From NCBI GenBank assembly GCA_024803745.1, contig JANJXV010000016.1, positions 42,772,525 through 42,836,524 on the forward strand: a stretch of DNA of 64,000 bases, read 5' to 3'. Below are positions 22,601 through 35,569 of the stretch, one piece after another (within the stretch, counting starts at the first letter, position 1; every line of letters begins with the position of its first letter). Source of the stretch: Megascapheus bottae. Taxonomy: Eukaryota; Chordata; Mammalia; Rodentia; Geomyidae. The position numbers and the translations under genes were made by a program. Below the pieces are notes generated by a model, which made no database searches, was not told where the DNA came from, and was given only the letters and a program-made list of their open reading frames with translations.

Positions 22601-25418
22601 GTCCCCCGGGGAATGACACACCGCCACGCATGGCCATTTGTCCTTGAAGGAAGAAGCCCGTTGATGAGACCAGCCCCAGCCTGGTTTATAAGTGGCCCCA
22701 GGAACACCTGGGTCTGACTGCCATGGGAGAGGAAGTCAAGAGCTTCTTGCGAGATGGATGAGTGGCAGGCAGGCTGGTGCTCAAGCTCTGCAGGCTGTAC
22801 CACTGGAGGCCAGGTCCCGTGCGGGAGAGCAGGTTGCAGCCACGCCATCTCCCTGACCTCCCCTCCCTCACCGCTTCAGAACAAGAATTTTGTCTTGGAA
22901 CTGAAATAGCTCACGCGTCTTGGCACTCCTTCCTAAATGACAGGCAGTATGTAAATAAGAAACGGGGAAATATTTGTAACCAAAAATAATAATTGGACGA
23001 TTTTTAGACCTGACACTAGTCCGCAGGTCAGCTTCCACGCAGAGATGCGGAGCTTGAAGAGGAGTGAGCTCAGGAGTGCTAGCTACCCCGGGGGTGGTTC
23101 CATCCCCAGCAATGTCCTGCAGGCTTCACGACGCTGCCCACCTGCCTCCCAGAATGCACTGTGGGCCAGGCACTCTTGCCAGCTGGACTTTGTGTAAGCT
23201 GAGGCCTGAGGAGGCTGGGGCCCTGACGACCCACTCTACCCCCGGCTGTGTGCCATACTTGGAAATGAAAAGATGACCAAGGCAATTCTGCTCATTCTGT
23301 AAACCTGGCTCTAGTGAATGGAAAATGCTTACTTAGGTTAAATGTCATGAAGAAAACACTCCAAACACCCGTGAAAGTCTGCAGCAGGGTGACTTCCCCA
23401 GCGAAGGGCTCTGATAGGCAGTGTGTGAACAAAGATACGTCCGTTGAGAAGTTAGCCGTCATGAGAAGGGAAACGACATTCTAATGAGGAATTGTAACTA
23501 GCCCGGGTGACAGAGCCAGGGATTCTGAACAATACTGGGACGTAAGGACAAAGGCTACAGCGCCTCAGGCCGGCAATCTGGGGTCACATGTAGGGTTGGT
23601 TCCCCTACCTGTCCTCAGAGGAAAGGGAAGTCTGAAGCGTTTTAAGCAACGTTGGACTGCTTTCCCAGCATCGCAGGCCTGGAGGAGGAGATGACTGGAT
23701 CCCAGTGGGAACAAGAAGACTAAATTGGAGAGAGGACACTGGATAATTGTTACCCGAAACTGAAGAACCATGGATGGAGCACACTTACTTTGGTTGCAAA
23801 CTGCCTAGTGAGAGAGAGAGTCGCGTGGGCTTTCCTGGCACCTTCGTCGCTCACTTTCGTTCCTCCAACTTGAGTTGCTTGTCCTGTGTGAAGGTCACTG
23901 CTGGCTGGGTGGCCTCCTGCAGATGTGTTACCATCTTCTCACTTAGGACCCCCCCCCAGGTCTAGAACATCATCGGTGACTGCAATGATTATCATTTCTT
24001 CCTTCACTCAGACACATTTAGTTAGCACTCATGGCCAGCATCGCTGTCCGCCTCACTTCCTTCTGCGGTGGTTTGTCCATGTGCTTTCTCTACTGCCACC
24101 TGGGAGCTGAACGAGGCATAGAAAACTCGAAGAAAGGAAACACCGTTCCCAATAGCATTACAGAATTCATTTTCTGTCCATTTCATCCCCCTCCCTTCAT
24201 CACTGATTTTGCCTCTTGAAACACCCCTGTCCATAGGAGAAAGCACCTCAGAACGTTCCGTCTCGTTTCTAGGGCTTCCTCCCCACACACCTACTATGAA
24301 GTCATTTGCCACCAAGCACCTCCTCCACAGACAATTCAGAACAAATGAATACACACAGCCTTTTTTTTTCTTTGCCTAGACAGAACACAGATCCCTAAAT
24401 AGAAATAAGAAAATATATTCACGAAGGAACATCAACGCCAAGATACATAACTTATACTGTAAAGCTGGCCACTAAATTGAGAAGTAATTCTACCATAAAC
24501 AGAAATGATGAATATCTTTTCCGAATGGAAAGCCCCTGACAGAGAAGCTATAAAAATCTCATTACTATTGTTACATATTCATGTGACTAGAAATGCATCA
24601 ATAAATAGACATGCAAGAGGCCATATATTCTATACATATGGAGACCATATGTCTCAGGTTTTCTGGGAAAGAAATATTATGTCCTGTGTACCCATATGTA
24701 CAGTCATCCTTGCTAGGCCATGTGTCCCAAATTTTGGCTGAAAAAATATGGCCACTACAGATTATGTAGACAATGTCTGCAAAGCTCGAACAGTGAAATG
24801 TCTGAGTCTGCAATGGCTGTGTCCAGAGGCTGCTGGGAGAGAAGCATGGGCAGGAGGCAGCTGTGAGGAACACAGAACACGTCTTAGAACTACCACAGGA
24901 GGTTCAAGAGCAAACAGAAGCTTTGCTTTAACTGTTCCAGGATAGCAGTGTAGAAAAGAAACAACTAAGAGGCATTTGCAGCCATGTCAAAGACAGAAAT
25001 GTTTCGTGGCAAGCATTTTCAAACACATGCATACTGGGTGAGGGAAACTCTCACCAGGCTTTGTAGAACTAGCAAACAAGGAATAGACATTGCTGGAGAA
25101 TTGAGTCCCATTGGCAAACACAGCACACACCACAGTTAAAAGATGTAGGTGAGTGGTCCATGACCTTCAACTGGGAAGAACGATGGTGACATTTCCTATC
25201 CATATCCGAGACGGAAGTCCTTAGCTATCAGCACAGCAGCATGCTGTGCTAGCCTGCGTATTCTTGTCTGAATTGGCCAGTTCTCCCAGTGCAAATCATA
25301 CTTTTCAATTAATACCTTAGTAAGAACTCCATAAGGGTCCATCCCCTGGGATCAAGACTCCGTTTTACCAACCACAGTGTTTAGCTTCATCTCTTTAAAC
25401 TTTGTTTTCACCCCCTGT
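19626..25418. other. Long GC-richer stretch poor in recognisable repeats
   Basis: Nearly 5.8 kb in which I recognised no L1 or SINE, in contrast to both flanks. Composition is visibly more GC-rich up to about 24 kb, but I see no dense CpG cluster. Many overlapping frames exist on both strands; the longest is 148 codons at 21329-21775 minus. None has a motif I recognise, and their density is explained by fewer stop codons in GC-richer DNA. Ancient repeats or conserved noncoding elements could be present but cannot be judged by eye. Confidence 0.4.
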
Positions 25419-25510
25419 AAAAGAAAGAAAGAAAGAAAGAAAGAAAGGGAGGAAGGGAGGAAGGAAGGGAGGAAGGAAGGGAGGAAGGGAGGGAGGGAGG
25501 GAGGGAGGAA
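25419..25510. repeat. (GAAA)n then (GGAA/GGGA)n microsatellite
   Basis: About seven GAAA units are followed by a purine tract of mixed GGAA, GGGA and GGAAG units up to 25510. It is a compound tetranucleotide repeat and explains the charged and serine/proline-rich chance frames crossing it. Confidence 0.95.
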
Positions 25511-28290
25511 GCAGGCAACCAGATTAGCAACTCTGGGCCAGGTTAGAGTCCTTGCTACATAAGTGATGTGTGGTCTTTGTCTTGGCTCATGGGAGGTGAC
25601 CTCCAGGCCCCTGGGACTACTGACAGATGTGTCATTGTTCACGTGGATGCCACGTGGGTGCCATGCCATGTGGGTGCTGAATTGTTGGTCCCTGAGCCTG
25701 AGGGAGGGGCTGAGGAGAGGCTGGGGGGCACAAAGGTCAGCTCAGCCTCACAGGACACAGCCACCGAAACTGTGTCCAATCCAGACACCAAAGCATGGTC
25801 GGTCACCCGGGGGACATAGATGGTCACCCCGGGGCATGCATGGACGGTCATCCAGAGCACGTGGTGTACAACTCTACCCGGAGCTCTCCAAGGTGCTGCC
25901 CCCATGCCTTTACCTCCTTCACTGCATCAGAGCTATCCGTGAGCTTATGGGTCCTTCGAGCAAAGCCTGGAAACTGAAGCTGGTCCCCAAATCCCAGGCA
26001 ATGTTGGAATAAGCCTGGCCTGGGACCGGGTCCCTTACTGTCCACCACTCCATGTATTCGTGGTGAGGATTACAAAGTACTGGGTTTGCTGCCTACCGTG
26101 CAGTGTTTCTAAAGCAGTTTGTGTGCCTTTAAGCCGGCAGAAAGCAGGGACTCCTATGAACTGTGACAGGAAGGACTTACATTTAGCCCTGAAAGTCTTA
26201 CTGCATGCCAACTTCCCAGCATGCTGTAACAGGATGCAGTGCTGAGAGTCATTATCTTCCAGAAGAGAGCCAGGTGCCAGGCCCCCGGCCCAGTGCTGAG
26301 AGCGATTGGAGAAGGTGTAAAAGTGAGTCATTAAAATGACAGCGCAAGAGATTTAGCAGCAACCACATAAAAAGCAAGATAAAAGTTTATTGAGACTATT
26401 AAACTTCATGATGAGAATGGAAGAGGAAGCCGGAGGGAGGCAGAGCTCACAACAAAAGTGAAGCCAGCGCCTGGCAAATGCCGGGGCAAGGAGAGACGGC
26501 GACAAGGGGAAAATGAAGGAAAGGTGATTACTGAAGAATTGTGAGAGGTCTCCAGGAACTGTCGATCTCAAAGCAGCCCAGCTAGGTCAATGCCACGTTT
26601 GATGATCTAACTGAGAGACCTGTGCTGGATGGTATATAAAACAATAAACTGCTCTAATTTTCGGGGAACTGGAAATTCCTCTTAGCTCCTAAAGTTCTTC
26701 ACGGCTGCGGCCCTAGTGATTGCAGACTCAAATATGTTTTGTAAAAGTAAATCTTCCTGGAGTGGGGGGTTGGGGGGAGGGAGAATCAAATTTGCCCGTC
26801 TGCAGATGTCCATAGGACTTAGCCCCGCGCCAGCTGCTCAGAGCACTGAAGGAAGTCAGCCCGTGAGGCTGATGCTGTTCCTACCTCCTTTTCTGTCTGC
26901 ACTGTCTGTCGAGGCTCAGAGGCTGCTGGAATGTGTGGAGTAGCTTGCCGTGCTACAGTTTCCCCCTTGTTGGAAAGCCTGCACTTGGGGAGCCGTGGTC
27001 CAGGGGAAGTCTGTATGTGTCATGGCAGCCATGGTTTTCCAAAGCTGAGGCATGTTAGATGCTCCTCGAAGCATCCTCTGCCACGGAGGAATTACCCAAC
27101 TTCAGCAAGTCTACCTGGGATTCCCCAGGCAGCAGACGTAAAACATCCTCTCCAGAGTTGTTCAGATGATGAGATGCCATCCTGTTTGCATTCACTCCCT
27201 GTTGACTTGTACTCACTGAGTGCCGCGGGCAGGATGGGAGCTGTTTTAGACACTGGAGCCTGGGTGAGAATCAAGGGCAGAATTAATTCAGCAGCTCTAC
27301 ACTCCCTGAGGCCTGCGTCTAGAGAGCCTTCAGCAGGAGACTCCCTGCTTCTGGGCCAGCTCTCCATCAGGAACTTCCAGGCAGCTGACCTACTGGATGA
27401 TGCAGGAGGAAGGGGCCTGAACCCTTCCCTCTCTGAGTCCCTGCTGCTCCCGCCGAATGGAGCCATGGTCAGCAAAGTTCCGGTGATGTTTTTGGTCAGG
27501 CCTCAGCTCTGTTAAATGCTCACACTTTGGTCATCGTGATCCAAGGATCTAGGATCATGCCCAGAAATTCAACATAAGAAAAAGACTTTGCTCCCATCCA
27601 ATTTGCATTCCAGAAGATCGTGAACAAAAAAGGTATGAATATAAATGTTTTTGATGGTGGTGACTTTCGTGGAGAAAATTAAACATTTTAGACAGGTGTA
27701 AGCTCACCCAGGATAAGTTCCACAGTAGCGGAAGTGTCTCTCCCCGCAGGGAAGACTTGGCCGACAGGAATTCTGGACTATGCAGCATTCCAGGGCTCAC
27801 AGATTGAATCCTGTAGATATGCAGAATATGTGTCAGTCAGATTCTAGTAGGGATATGGCTGAAAGACAAAGAGTACTGTCCACTCATTCATTCATCCAGA
27901 AAATATTCAAATATCACGAACTAAAGATAGTGTATTGAACCACCTCTACTTGCTGGTGGGTGGTTTACTTTAGAAGTAGAAAATACATCTAGTGGTTTCC
28001 CCAGTACAGATTTACTAATCTACTGCTCTGTATATTCTGGTCCGACACAGATCTCAGTGGGCTATGACTCGGGGGCAGATGTGCAGCCTTCCTGAAGGCT
28101 CTGCGAGAGTCTACATCCTTATCTTCCCCCGATTCCAGGCCTGTTCAAATCCCTTGGCTCAAGGCTGCATCACCTATCTTCACTCTCTCACATGGCCTCA
28201 GCCTGAGCTCCACTTCTGCCTCCCTTTTCCTCGTTTCACATCTACATTAGAACTCATGGTTGTCTTGGGCCCATGAGAATAAATCATATT
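25511..28290. other. Unannotated sequence with small GC-rich repeats
   Basis: About 2.8 kb without recognised L1 or SINE. It holds local imperfect repeats at 25630-25680 (variants of 'cacgtgggtgc') and 25794-25853. The 194-codon frame at 26931-27515 is the longest non-L1 frame in the window. It has no recognisable domain, shares its span with a 127-codon antisense frame, and is not called coding. Confidence 0.4.
25794..25853. repeat. Imperfect GC-rich tandem repeat
   Basis: Three diverged units of about 20-22 bases of the form 'atggtcggtcacccggggg', 'gatggtcaccccggggc' and 'atggacggtcatcc'. Confidence 0.6.
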
Positions 28291-29559
28291 AAAATCTCCA
28301 GCCTGGATAAGTGGGACTGCATTAAACTGCAGAGCTTTTGTATGGCAAAGGACATAGCTAGTAAACTAATCAGGAAGCCTACAGAGTGGGAGAAGATCTT
28401 CACCAACCAAACAACGGACAAAGGCCTCATATCTAAAATATATCAACAACTCAAAAAATTGAATCACTCCAAAACTAACCTCCAAAGTAACAACCATCCC
28501 ATTAAAAAATGGGCCAAAGACTTAAAGAGAGTCTTCTCTGAAGAAGAAACAAAAATGGCCTATAGACACATGAAGAAATGCTCAACATCTCTGGTCATAA
28601 AAGAAATGCAAATCAAAACAACTCTAAGATTCCACCTCACTCCAGCTAGAATGGCCAAGATCAGGAAAACGAATGACAACAGATGCTGGAGGGGATGTGG
28701 CCAGGAGGGATCACTACTACACTGTTGGTGGGAGTGCAAACTCGTTCAACCACTATGGAAAGCAGTGTGGCACTGCCTCAAAAGGCTAAACATAGAACTC
28801 CCCTATGACCCAGCAATTCCACTACTTGGCATTTACCCAACCACCCAGAAACAAGGACATACTAAACCCACTAGCACAACAATGTTCATTGCAGCACTAT
28901 TCACCATAGCAAAGATATGGAACCAACCTAGATGTCCCTCAGTTGATGAGTGGATCAACAAGTTGTGGTATTTGTACACAATGGAATTCTATGCTGCTGT
29001 CAGAAAGAATGACATCGCCCCATTTGTTAGGAAATGGAAAGACTTAGAAAAAATCATATTAAGTGAAGTAAGCCAGACTCAAAGGAACTTAGGCTCAATG
29101 GTTTCCCTCATTCGTCATAATCAGTAGAAACCTTGGGCTCTACTAGCAGAGATTTGCAATAGAGCAAACTCTTGATACATAAGGACATATAATGTGAAGC
29201 TAATTGAAAGGACCTCCAGGATAGTGAAACAAAAGCTATATAATGAATGATTGTTGTCCTTAATGTACTATGTTGTCTCTCATCTCCTTTGCTGTCCCTT
29301 GGTTATCTCTTATTGGTATAGTATCTCACTTTGTTATCTGATACATTGAACTTATTCGTATTTGGATATTTGAAATTTGATAGGGAAGGGAGGAAAACCA
29401 AGACGGGTGGGGGGTGTGGGGGGGGAGGGAAATGGGTACCAAGACATGTGAAAGGGTATCAATGTATGTGAATTAATGCACCTTCTATCTGGCAAATATC
29501 ATGTAACCCTTTTACTAATTACAATAAAAAAAATAAAAAAAAATAAAATCTCCAGCCTG
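28291..29559 (+). mobile_element. Young-looking L1, 5'-truncated, perfect 15-bp TSD
   Basis: The element proper spans 28306-29544 and holds the last 273 codons of ORF2 plus a complete 3' UTR and an A-rich tail. It is bracketed by the exact 15-bp repeat AAAATCTCCAGCCTG at 28291-28305 and 29545-29559. The left junction reads TT/AAAA, the known preferred nick site of the L1 endonuclease. The ORF2 remnant is open to its natural stop. Together with the perfect TSD this marks it as the least decayed L1 in the window. The 3' UTR carries a strong G-run tract at about 29404-29430. Confidence 0.97.
28306..29127 (+). pseudogene. L1 ORF2 C-terminal fragment, open to the natural stop
   Basis: About 273 codons of the L1 ORF2 C-terminal region, uninterrupted. 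Recognisable stretches in order are WDCIKLQSFCMAK near the start, [33 protein letters not shown], the cysteine/tryptophan region NRCWRGCG to [40 protein letters not shown] and YTMEFYAAVRKND. These correspond to the segment of mammalian L1 ORF2 after the reverse transcriptase domain. The endonuclease and reverse transcriptase domains are absent because the insertion is 5'-truncated, so it cannot retrotranspose by itself. The frame also runs 11 codons upstream into flanking DNA from an ATG at 28273, which is chance. No promoter is apparent. Confidence 0.95.
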
Positions 29560-32500
29560 ATTTCAATGCAAGATCCCACTGCCTTGTAATCAAGTGATTT
29601 CTTCACAGGTGCTAGGGATTCAATCATTGGTATCTCTGACTGGGGCATGTTTCTGACCACTAGGGAATCTTACACTCGGTGCTTGTCTGGCCACTGTCCC
29701 TTTGGCCTGATCACATACTCATGGTAACCCTCGTGTCACTGTGAACATCATCTGCAAAGCAGAACACAGTGTGTTTCCCTCCGGAAGAACAGAGAGAAAA
29801 AATGATTACTTAACAATTTAGGCAGGAAGAGATGACAGTAAATCAAAATACAAACCCTGCATCATTAGTCTTTATCTGCTTGATTACTGAGATAAACTGA
29901 CTTCATAATATACTGGAATTTAAACCTCATGATTCTAATTAACATTCTGGAGTGAACCTTGTACACCTAATTCATTACATAAAATATTTAGTCCTTAAGG
30001 TACTCTTGTTACTTGTCATCATGCATAAATTACATTATTGCAGATTTATAAGAAAAGCATTCCTAGTTCTCCAGGTGGAGACAAAGTAACTACTATCAAC
30101 CTACTTTGTGGTCATATACTTCAACACCAGGGCAGTTATTTTGTACAACATTTAGCTTTACATGCCAGCCCCGCCATTACATATTGTGCAGTCCACAAGT
30201 GAACTCCTAGGAATGAGATTCTTTATGTACAATTCATGCGCCTTGATTCTGAATGTGATTCTGAATCTATGATCAGCTGGATCAGCTGGATAATACCCAG
30301 CTGGCCCTGAAAGGGAAGAAAACATCCACTTGGCTACAAGCGTCCCAGAGAAGCCTGCCGCAGTCCTCCAGCTACCAGGCATGCACTCAAAAGAGGGCAA
30401 AGTCAGCATCAGAAGTCGGGAGATATGGGCAGCAAAAAGGCCCACCAGAGTCGACTCCCTACCCCTATGTCTGCCCCTCATGATGACAAATACCTCAGCT
30501 CAGGCCTCTTCTTCACAGACAGAACAGAGCTGGGAAGTCAGTAGAGAGGCCTTTCCCATCCCCCCACTCTCCTGCACACTCCAGCTCTCCCTCACCAGCT
30601 GCCTCCAGAGAATCCAAGCAGAAAGCAACTTGGTGCTTCTTAGGACAGCGTCCAATTCACCAAAGAGACCATGTCACAGGGAAGGGCACCCAGGTGCACG
30701 AGAATGCAGAGGGAAGGGAAGGGAGGAATTTCCCATCAAACCAAAGCAGACGCAGGGCAGCCATCTACGCTGCCCTGCGTGGACTGTGCATCTGACCATC
30801 TGAGGAATACCACCCACAGGCAGGGCTCCAGAAACAACAGGGGAACTGGGTCCACCAGACCAACCCAGAGACAGCACTGTCTCACTCAAGCAGCCACACT
30901 GCCCATCAACTAGGGCTGCAATAGCTGCTGACGCTGTTCATGAGGAAAAGAGCACAAAGTAGCTGCAGTTGCCTTTAGAAAATGGGCTGGTGGTGTGATG
31001 ATTTCTAAACTCATTTTTCTAAAGAGCCCTTCTATATATGGCCACTGCTAGAGCTCGGTGCACTGAGGTTTGTGCATGGAGCCTGTTTTACCCAGCCACA
31101 TGAGCATCTCCCGTCACAGAGGTCCTGCACAGAGGACAGATGCCATGCAAAGAGCAGGCCACCTGCCCCGCTGGTCTGCATCCCTGATTGTACCAGCTAA
31201 TTTTCTATTGATTCAGGAGATAAGATGGCTACAAATTCACATTCCTCTACCTTACCAACTGGTAAATCCACCTATGTCCTACTTATTAAAAGCATCTATC
31301 TCTATTTGTGCCAGGATGCATTAACATTATAATTAATCTCCTCAGCATTGTTTCTGACTTCATCCTAAGCAAGGACATATCATCTCTACTGAGGCAAAGG
31401 TGGCTTCCTGGCTATCTAAATGTCCCTTCCAATTTTTTCCTGAGAATCCATTCTCCAAGGCCCAGATCCCACCTTTTCTCCAGTACATTCTCACACCTTT
31501 CCCAGGAGTCTCTGTGCCATAAGAGTTCAGAGAAAGATTCCTTGGGCAATTAACTTTCTGGCCATCCTCCCATGTGATTGTAACTTCCCATGACTGTTGG
31601 GATGAAGAATTCATGATGGTAAAATTGAGGAACAAGAGCATTGCTCACAAATCAATTTCTCACTGCAAGGAGCTCAAAGGGTTACAAACACAAAATAAGA
31701 ATAATGAGGGTAAGATATAGGCCAGGATATGGGAAGAATATTCATATTCTACCTAAGAATAAGTAGAGATTTTCCAGGAACGCAGAAGCCTCTTTTCCCC
31801 TATTTTCATGGTCAGGTATTTCTGCTTATGGTGACGGGAAGATGCCTGGACTCCTGAAAATGCAGAGGGAGAAAGAGACAAAGTCTGAGTCAATTTCACC
31901 TCCTATTATAGTCCTAGAATAAGCATTCTCAATAACCAACATGTCCTCATGTTGAGCTGTGTGAAAATTGACCTGAAGGTTAGATTAGCACAGGAGACAG
32001 GCACAGCATGAAGACTGGGGTGCTAAGAAAAGAGACAGATACCACACGGAGACCAAGATGGCAGGAATTTTCATCCTCCCCAAGCCAGCAGCCAATGTTT
32101 TCAGCAAATGCAGCTTTCAAGACCCTGAAAAGCAACCTAGACAACCATTATCTTCCTAACCCACCCAACAGAGCCTTACCCACGACATTCGGAGAGGCTA
32201 ACCATATGTGGCCTCCAAAATTAGTCATTTTTAAGTCAACCCATAGAAAATCAGGCTAAAAGGATTATCTGGGTTTTCCTGGGTAACAGCAGTGAGGACA
32301 ATAAATAATTTGGCACTGGATATGTTTTGAAAGTAAAGTCAGTACACTTTCCTGGCAGGCTGGATGGGGACTGAGACACAGAAACAGCTCTTCTGAATTC
32401 ATGATGATCAGGCAAGCTAGGGAAGAAAGTTTTGGTGGGAAAGACAAAGTGTTTTGTTCTGGAGTTTGGGGGCGGAGGGAGCAGTCAGCGTCTACCAGAC

Positions 32501-34470
32501 ACCGAAAGGGCAGTGTGACCTAGCTAGTCCGCAGTGCAGTGACAAATGGCTGCTTATAATGGGGTGCAGGACAGGAATGAAGCCAAGGTTTGGCACTTTT
32601 TGAACCCTCAACAAGCACTATGGTAGGTAGGCAGCAGGCCAAAGCTCCTCCTGAGGAGGACAAGCAAAGCACAGCAGAGACACTGTGTCCCCAGCACTCC
32701 CCGAGTGCACAACCCCGCAAGGGCCCCACATTCTGGCATACTCAGCCAGAACATATAGAAACTCTCAGGACAAGAGCCAAATAAATGCCTTTCCCTCCTC
32801 CCATCCCAAGTGTAGATCTCTACTAGATTTGCACATTAGGAATTCTAGAAAGGTCAGCACAGCGGGTATACCAGCTAAGTTTCAGTTATGGGGTATTTTC
32901 ACAACTAGGCTTAGAAATCCAGCAGAAGATTCATATGGCTTCAAGACGCTGTCCAAGTTATCAATTATCTTCTCACTGAAGCTTGAGACCCAGCTCTGTT
33001 CCTGACCTCAAATTCCCCACACAGTTCCCAGACTTTTCAACTTATGTATTCATTCTATTTGTCTATAAAATTTTGTTCTCAGGTATCAAGTATAATCAGG
33101 CATAGAAGGCACTGCTTTACCACACCTGACTTACACAAACGCTTCCATCTTTTCCCCAGGGTTTGGGAGTATGTAAACATACCGGTGTCCAAATTCTAGA
33201 AAAAGAAATCATTGCATTTCTCTTGCAGCTCAACATGATGTATCCTGCTGGGTTTGGCTGTAAGTTTTAAAGCTGATTGTGTGTCTGTCTGTGTTGGTAA
33301 GCCTCAACATTTTCTACTGGTGATACTTGCCTGTAGCATTGTGGACTTTTTTGGAAATTATAACCACCAGGAACCAGTTTATCTCCTGATCATCTAGTGA
33401 CACATTCAGCATGATACAGATGCCCTTGGAGCAAGATTTAAAGACATGTCCTCCCCAAAACACAGCCAGGGTGTTTGAATCTGAATTCGGCTATGAAGAA
33501 AACCAGCAGGACAGTTAAGCGTCCCTGCTCTACAAGCATTTGGCAAGCGCCAGTTCAGTTAAGGGCACTGGCTAGATGGGTGGAATATCAGACCAGAGCA
33601 GGCTGAAGCCACATGCTCGACCCTGAACCCTTCAGAAAGGGCCACTGAGTAGGTCCAGCCCAGCCACGACTGTCTCCTTCATTAACTGAACAGCTGAGAC
33701 GGGTGGAGTCCGTCCTGGGCAGCAGGGAAGCCAATGCCCATGCTACCAGAAACCCACAGAGCACGGGGTTCCCAGAACGGGGCTCTGCCATGTCCAGCCC
33801 AGGGGAAGTGCCCAGCCCTGGCTGCCTGGGTCCCTCGCAGCATCCAGTAGGAGGAATGCGACTGTGTGGGGTCTTTGTCTAGTGCTGTGTGTGTACACAG
33901 GGGTCTGCGTGGGGACCCACGTATCTCTGTGTCTGATGCCCACCGAGCACCTCTCCCATCCTCCCTCTTCTGGAATAATCTCCCAGCCTCACAGGACACT
34001 CAGAACACTCCTTGGAGACGCTGAAGCGTGGGCAGGGACAGCGCTGCCAACCCGGGCCAGAGGTGTGTGTCCCAGGCTCTCTCCCCACCCACGTCCAGGT
34101 CACTGCACTGTAGTCTGCACTACCCAGTGTAGAGGAAGGCTGTGGGATGGACTTGCACCTGCAGGAGGGCTTGGCTGCTGCTACACTCTCACACACCTGG
34201 GGAAAATGAATAATAGTTCTTCCAAGATGAATCTTTGATTTGAATACGTATATCCAAGCAAACAACTCACTAAAGTATTTCCGCTCACTGCTTCTTTGTA
34301 ACGTCTCAAAAGAATAATTCTCGGCACACATACCATATAGGTAAGGCAACTCTCTTCTCAACAACAACAAACTTGTAATTGGGTACAAATTTGTTTTTAT
34401 ATTTATCTACATTAAAGGTTTGTACATAGAGAACATGGAATCATAAACACTTAAACATACACTAGAATGA
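29560..34470. other. Unannotated sequence
   Basis: Almost 5 kb in which I recognise no gene, SINE or L1. Longest frames are 157 codons (30330-30803), 169 codons (33879-34388, minus) and 124 codons (33864-34238). They overlap antisense frames and show no recognisable domain. Ancient repeats may be present below what I can detect by eye. Confidence 0.35.
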
Positions 34471-34720
34471 GACCAATACCTTAAGACCTCGCACTCGTGT
34501 CACTTGTGTTTAAAATCCAAGTACTCAGGAAGGCAGAGAGCTGGAGGATTGCAGTTTGAGACCAACCCAGTCAAATAATCCACAAGATTCCATAAACTGC
34601 GAGTGGTGACCAGAGCCTATTCTGCTGGCACAGGAAGCGTTGGTAAGAGGCGCCAGGTCCAAGCTAGTCTGGGCACAAACGTGAGGCCGTGGGGAAAAAT
34701 AACCAAAGCAAAAAGGGCTA
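34471..34720 (+). mobile_element. Old 7SL-like SINE, possibly dimeric
   Basis: 'ctcgtgtcacttgtgttta' with 'ccaagtactcaggaaggcag' and 'tggaggattgcagtttgag' matches the 7SL-derived monomer plan. A second, more decayed monomer ('caggtccaagctagtctggg') follows about 100 bases later. Boundaries are approximate. Confidence 0.5.
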
Positions 34721-35569
34721 GGGGTATTCTTATCTGTGAAAATTCTTGCCTAAGAGTTCTTCCCTTGCTAACAGTACAAAAGAAGGGCTTCCCATTTCAA
34801 ACAATAACCTTGTTTTATCAGAGTCTCGGATGAGCGACGATGCTTTTGCTTAAAGAGGAAGGGGTGGGCTTCACCAACTTAGTCACTTCCTTCCTTCCAG
34901 TCCAGGGAACAGCTCATGATAACCTACCACTTCTACAGCCACCAGACAAGAGCCGCTCATCACGCTGACAGCAGACTACCAACACCCCTTCGGCTTAACA
35001 CTGTCAAAGGCATCCTGAGATGTATAGAGACTTCCTAGCAGTTCTCAAATTTTTCCTTCTGTCTTCTCTCTCGCACGAGAGAGCCAGGGCTAGGACTCGA
35101 GGCTGAGGGACTGACCAGCACTTCTCTCTCCTCAGGTCCTTCTGAGCAGAGGACAAGTGGTGCTTAGGTTTTGGCATTTATGTAAGTCCTTTCATGGGAT
35201 TTCGCAGCAAGTATCACATGGATTTATTTTTAAATGTGTGTACAATGTAAAGGCTAAAAATACAAAGCCTTTGAAGCAGACAAGAATAACTTTATAACCT
35301 TGAAGTTTCCTCAGAACAAACCACTCACCATGAACTAAGAAAAATGATTAAGTGACTGGACTAAGGTTCTCAAATTCTGCGCTCCAAAGTCACAATTAAG
35401 AAAAATAACAGGACAAAAATACGAATGGGAGAAAAATTCTCTATCTGTAAGTCTGGTATCCATCAGTCTTGGAGTTTTCCGTATGTTCAGAATACAACAG
35501 CTCAACAATTTTTTAATATATGCAAAGATGCTCAGCTGTGAGCAAGGAACAACCCATTACTGTCACAGT
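34721..35569. other. Unannotated sequence
   Basis: About 850 bases, nothing recognised. Confidence 0.4.

Noticed and set aside
25377..25669. Charged and serine/proline-rich open frames
   Set aside because: They are translations of the GAAA/GGAA microsatellite.
26931..27515. 194-codon open frame, the longest outside L1
   Set aside because: No recognisable domain. It shares its span with a 127-codon antisense frame and lies in GC-richer DNA where stop codons are scarce. Intronless coding of this size without known motifs is unlikely in a mammal.
28273..28305. ATG upstream of the L1 ORF2 fragment as a real start
   Set aside because: It lies in flanking DNA and in the TSD, so the fused frame is accidental.
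30330..30803. 157-codon open frame
   Set aside because: No domain recognised, antisense frames overlap, and no promoter or poly(A) context could be defended.
33879..34388. 169-codon minus-strand open frame
   Set aside because: Overlaps a 124-codon plus-strand frame over the same bases; no recognisable motif.
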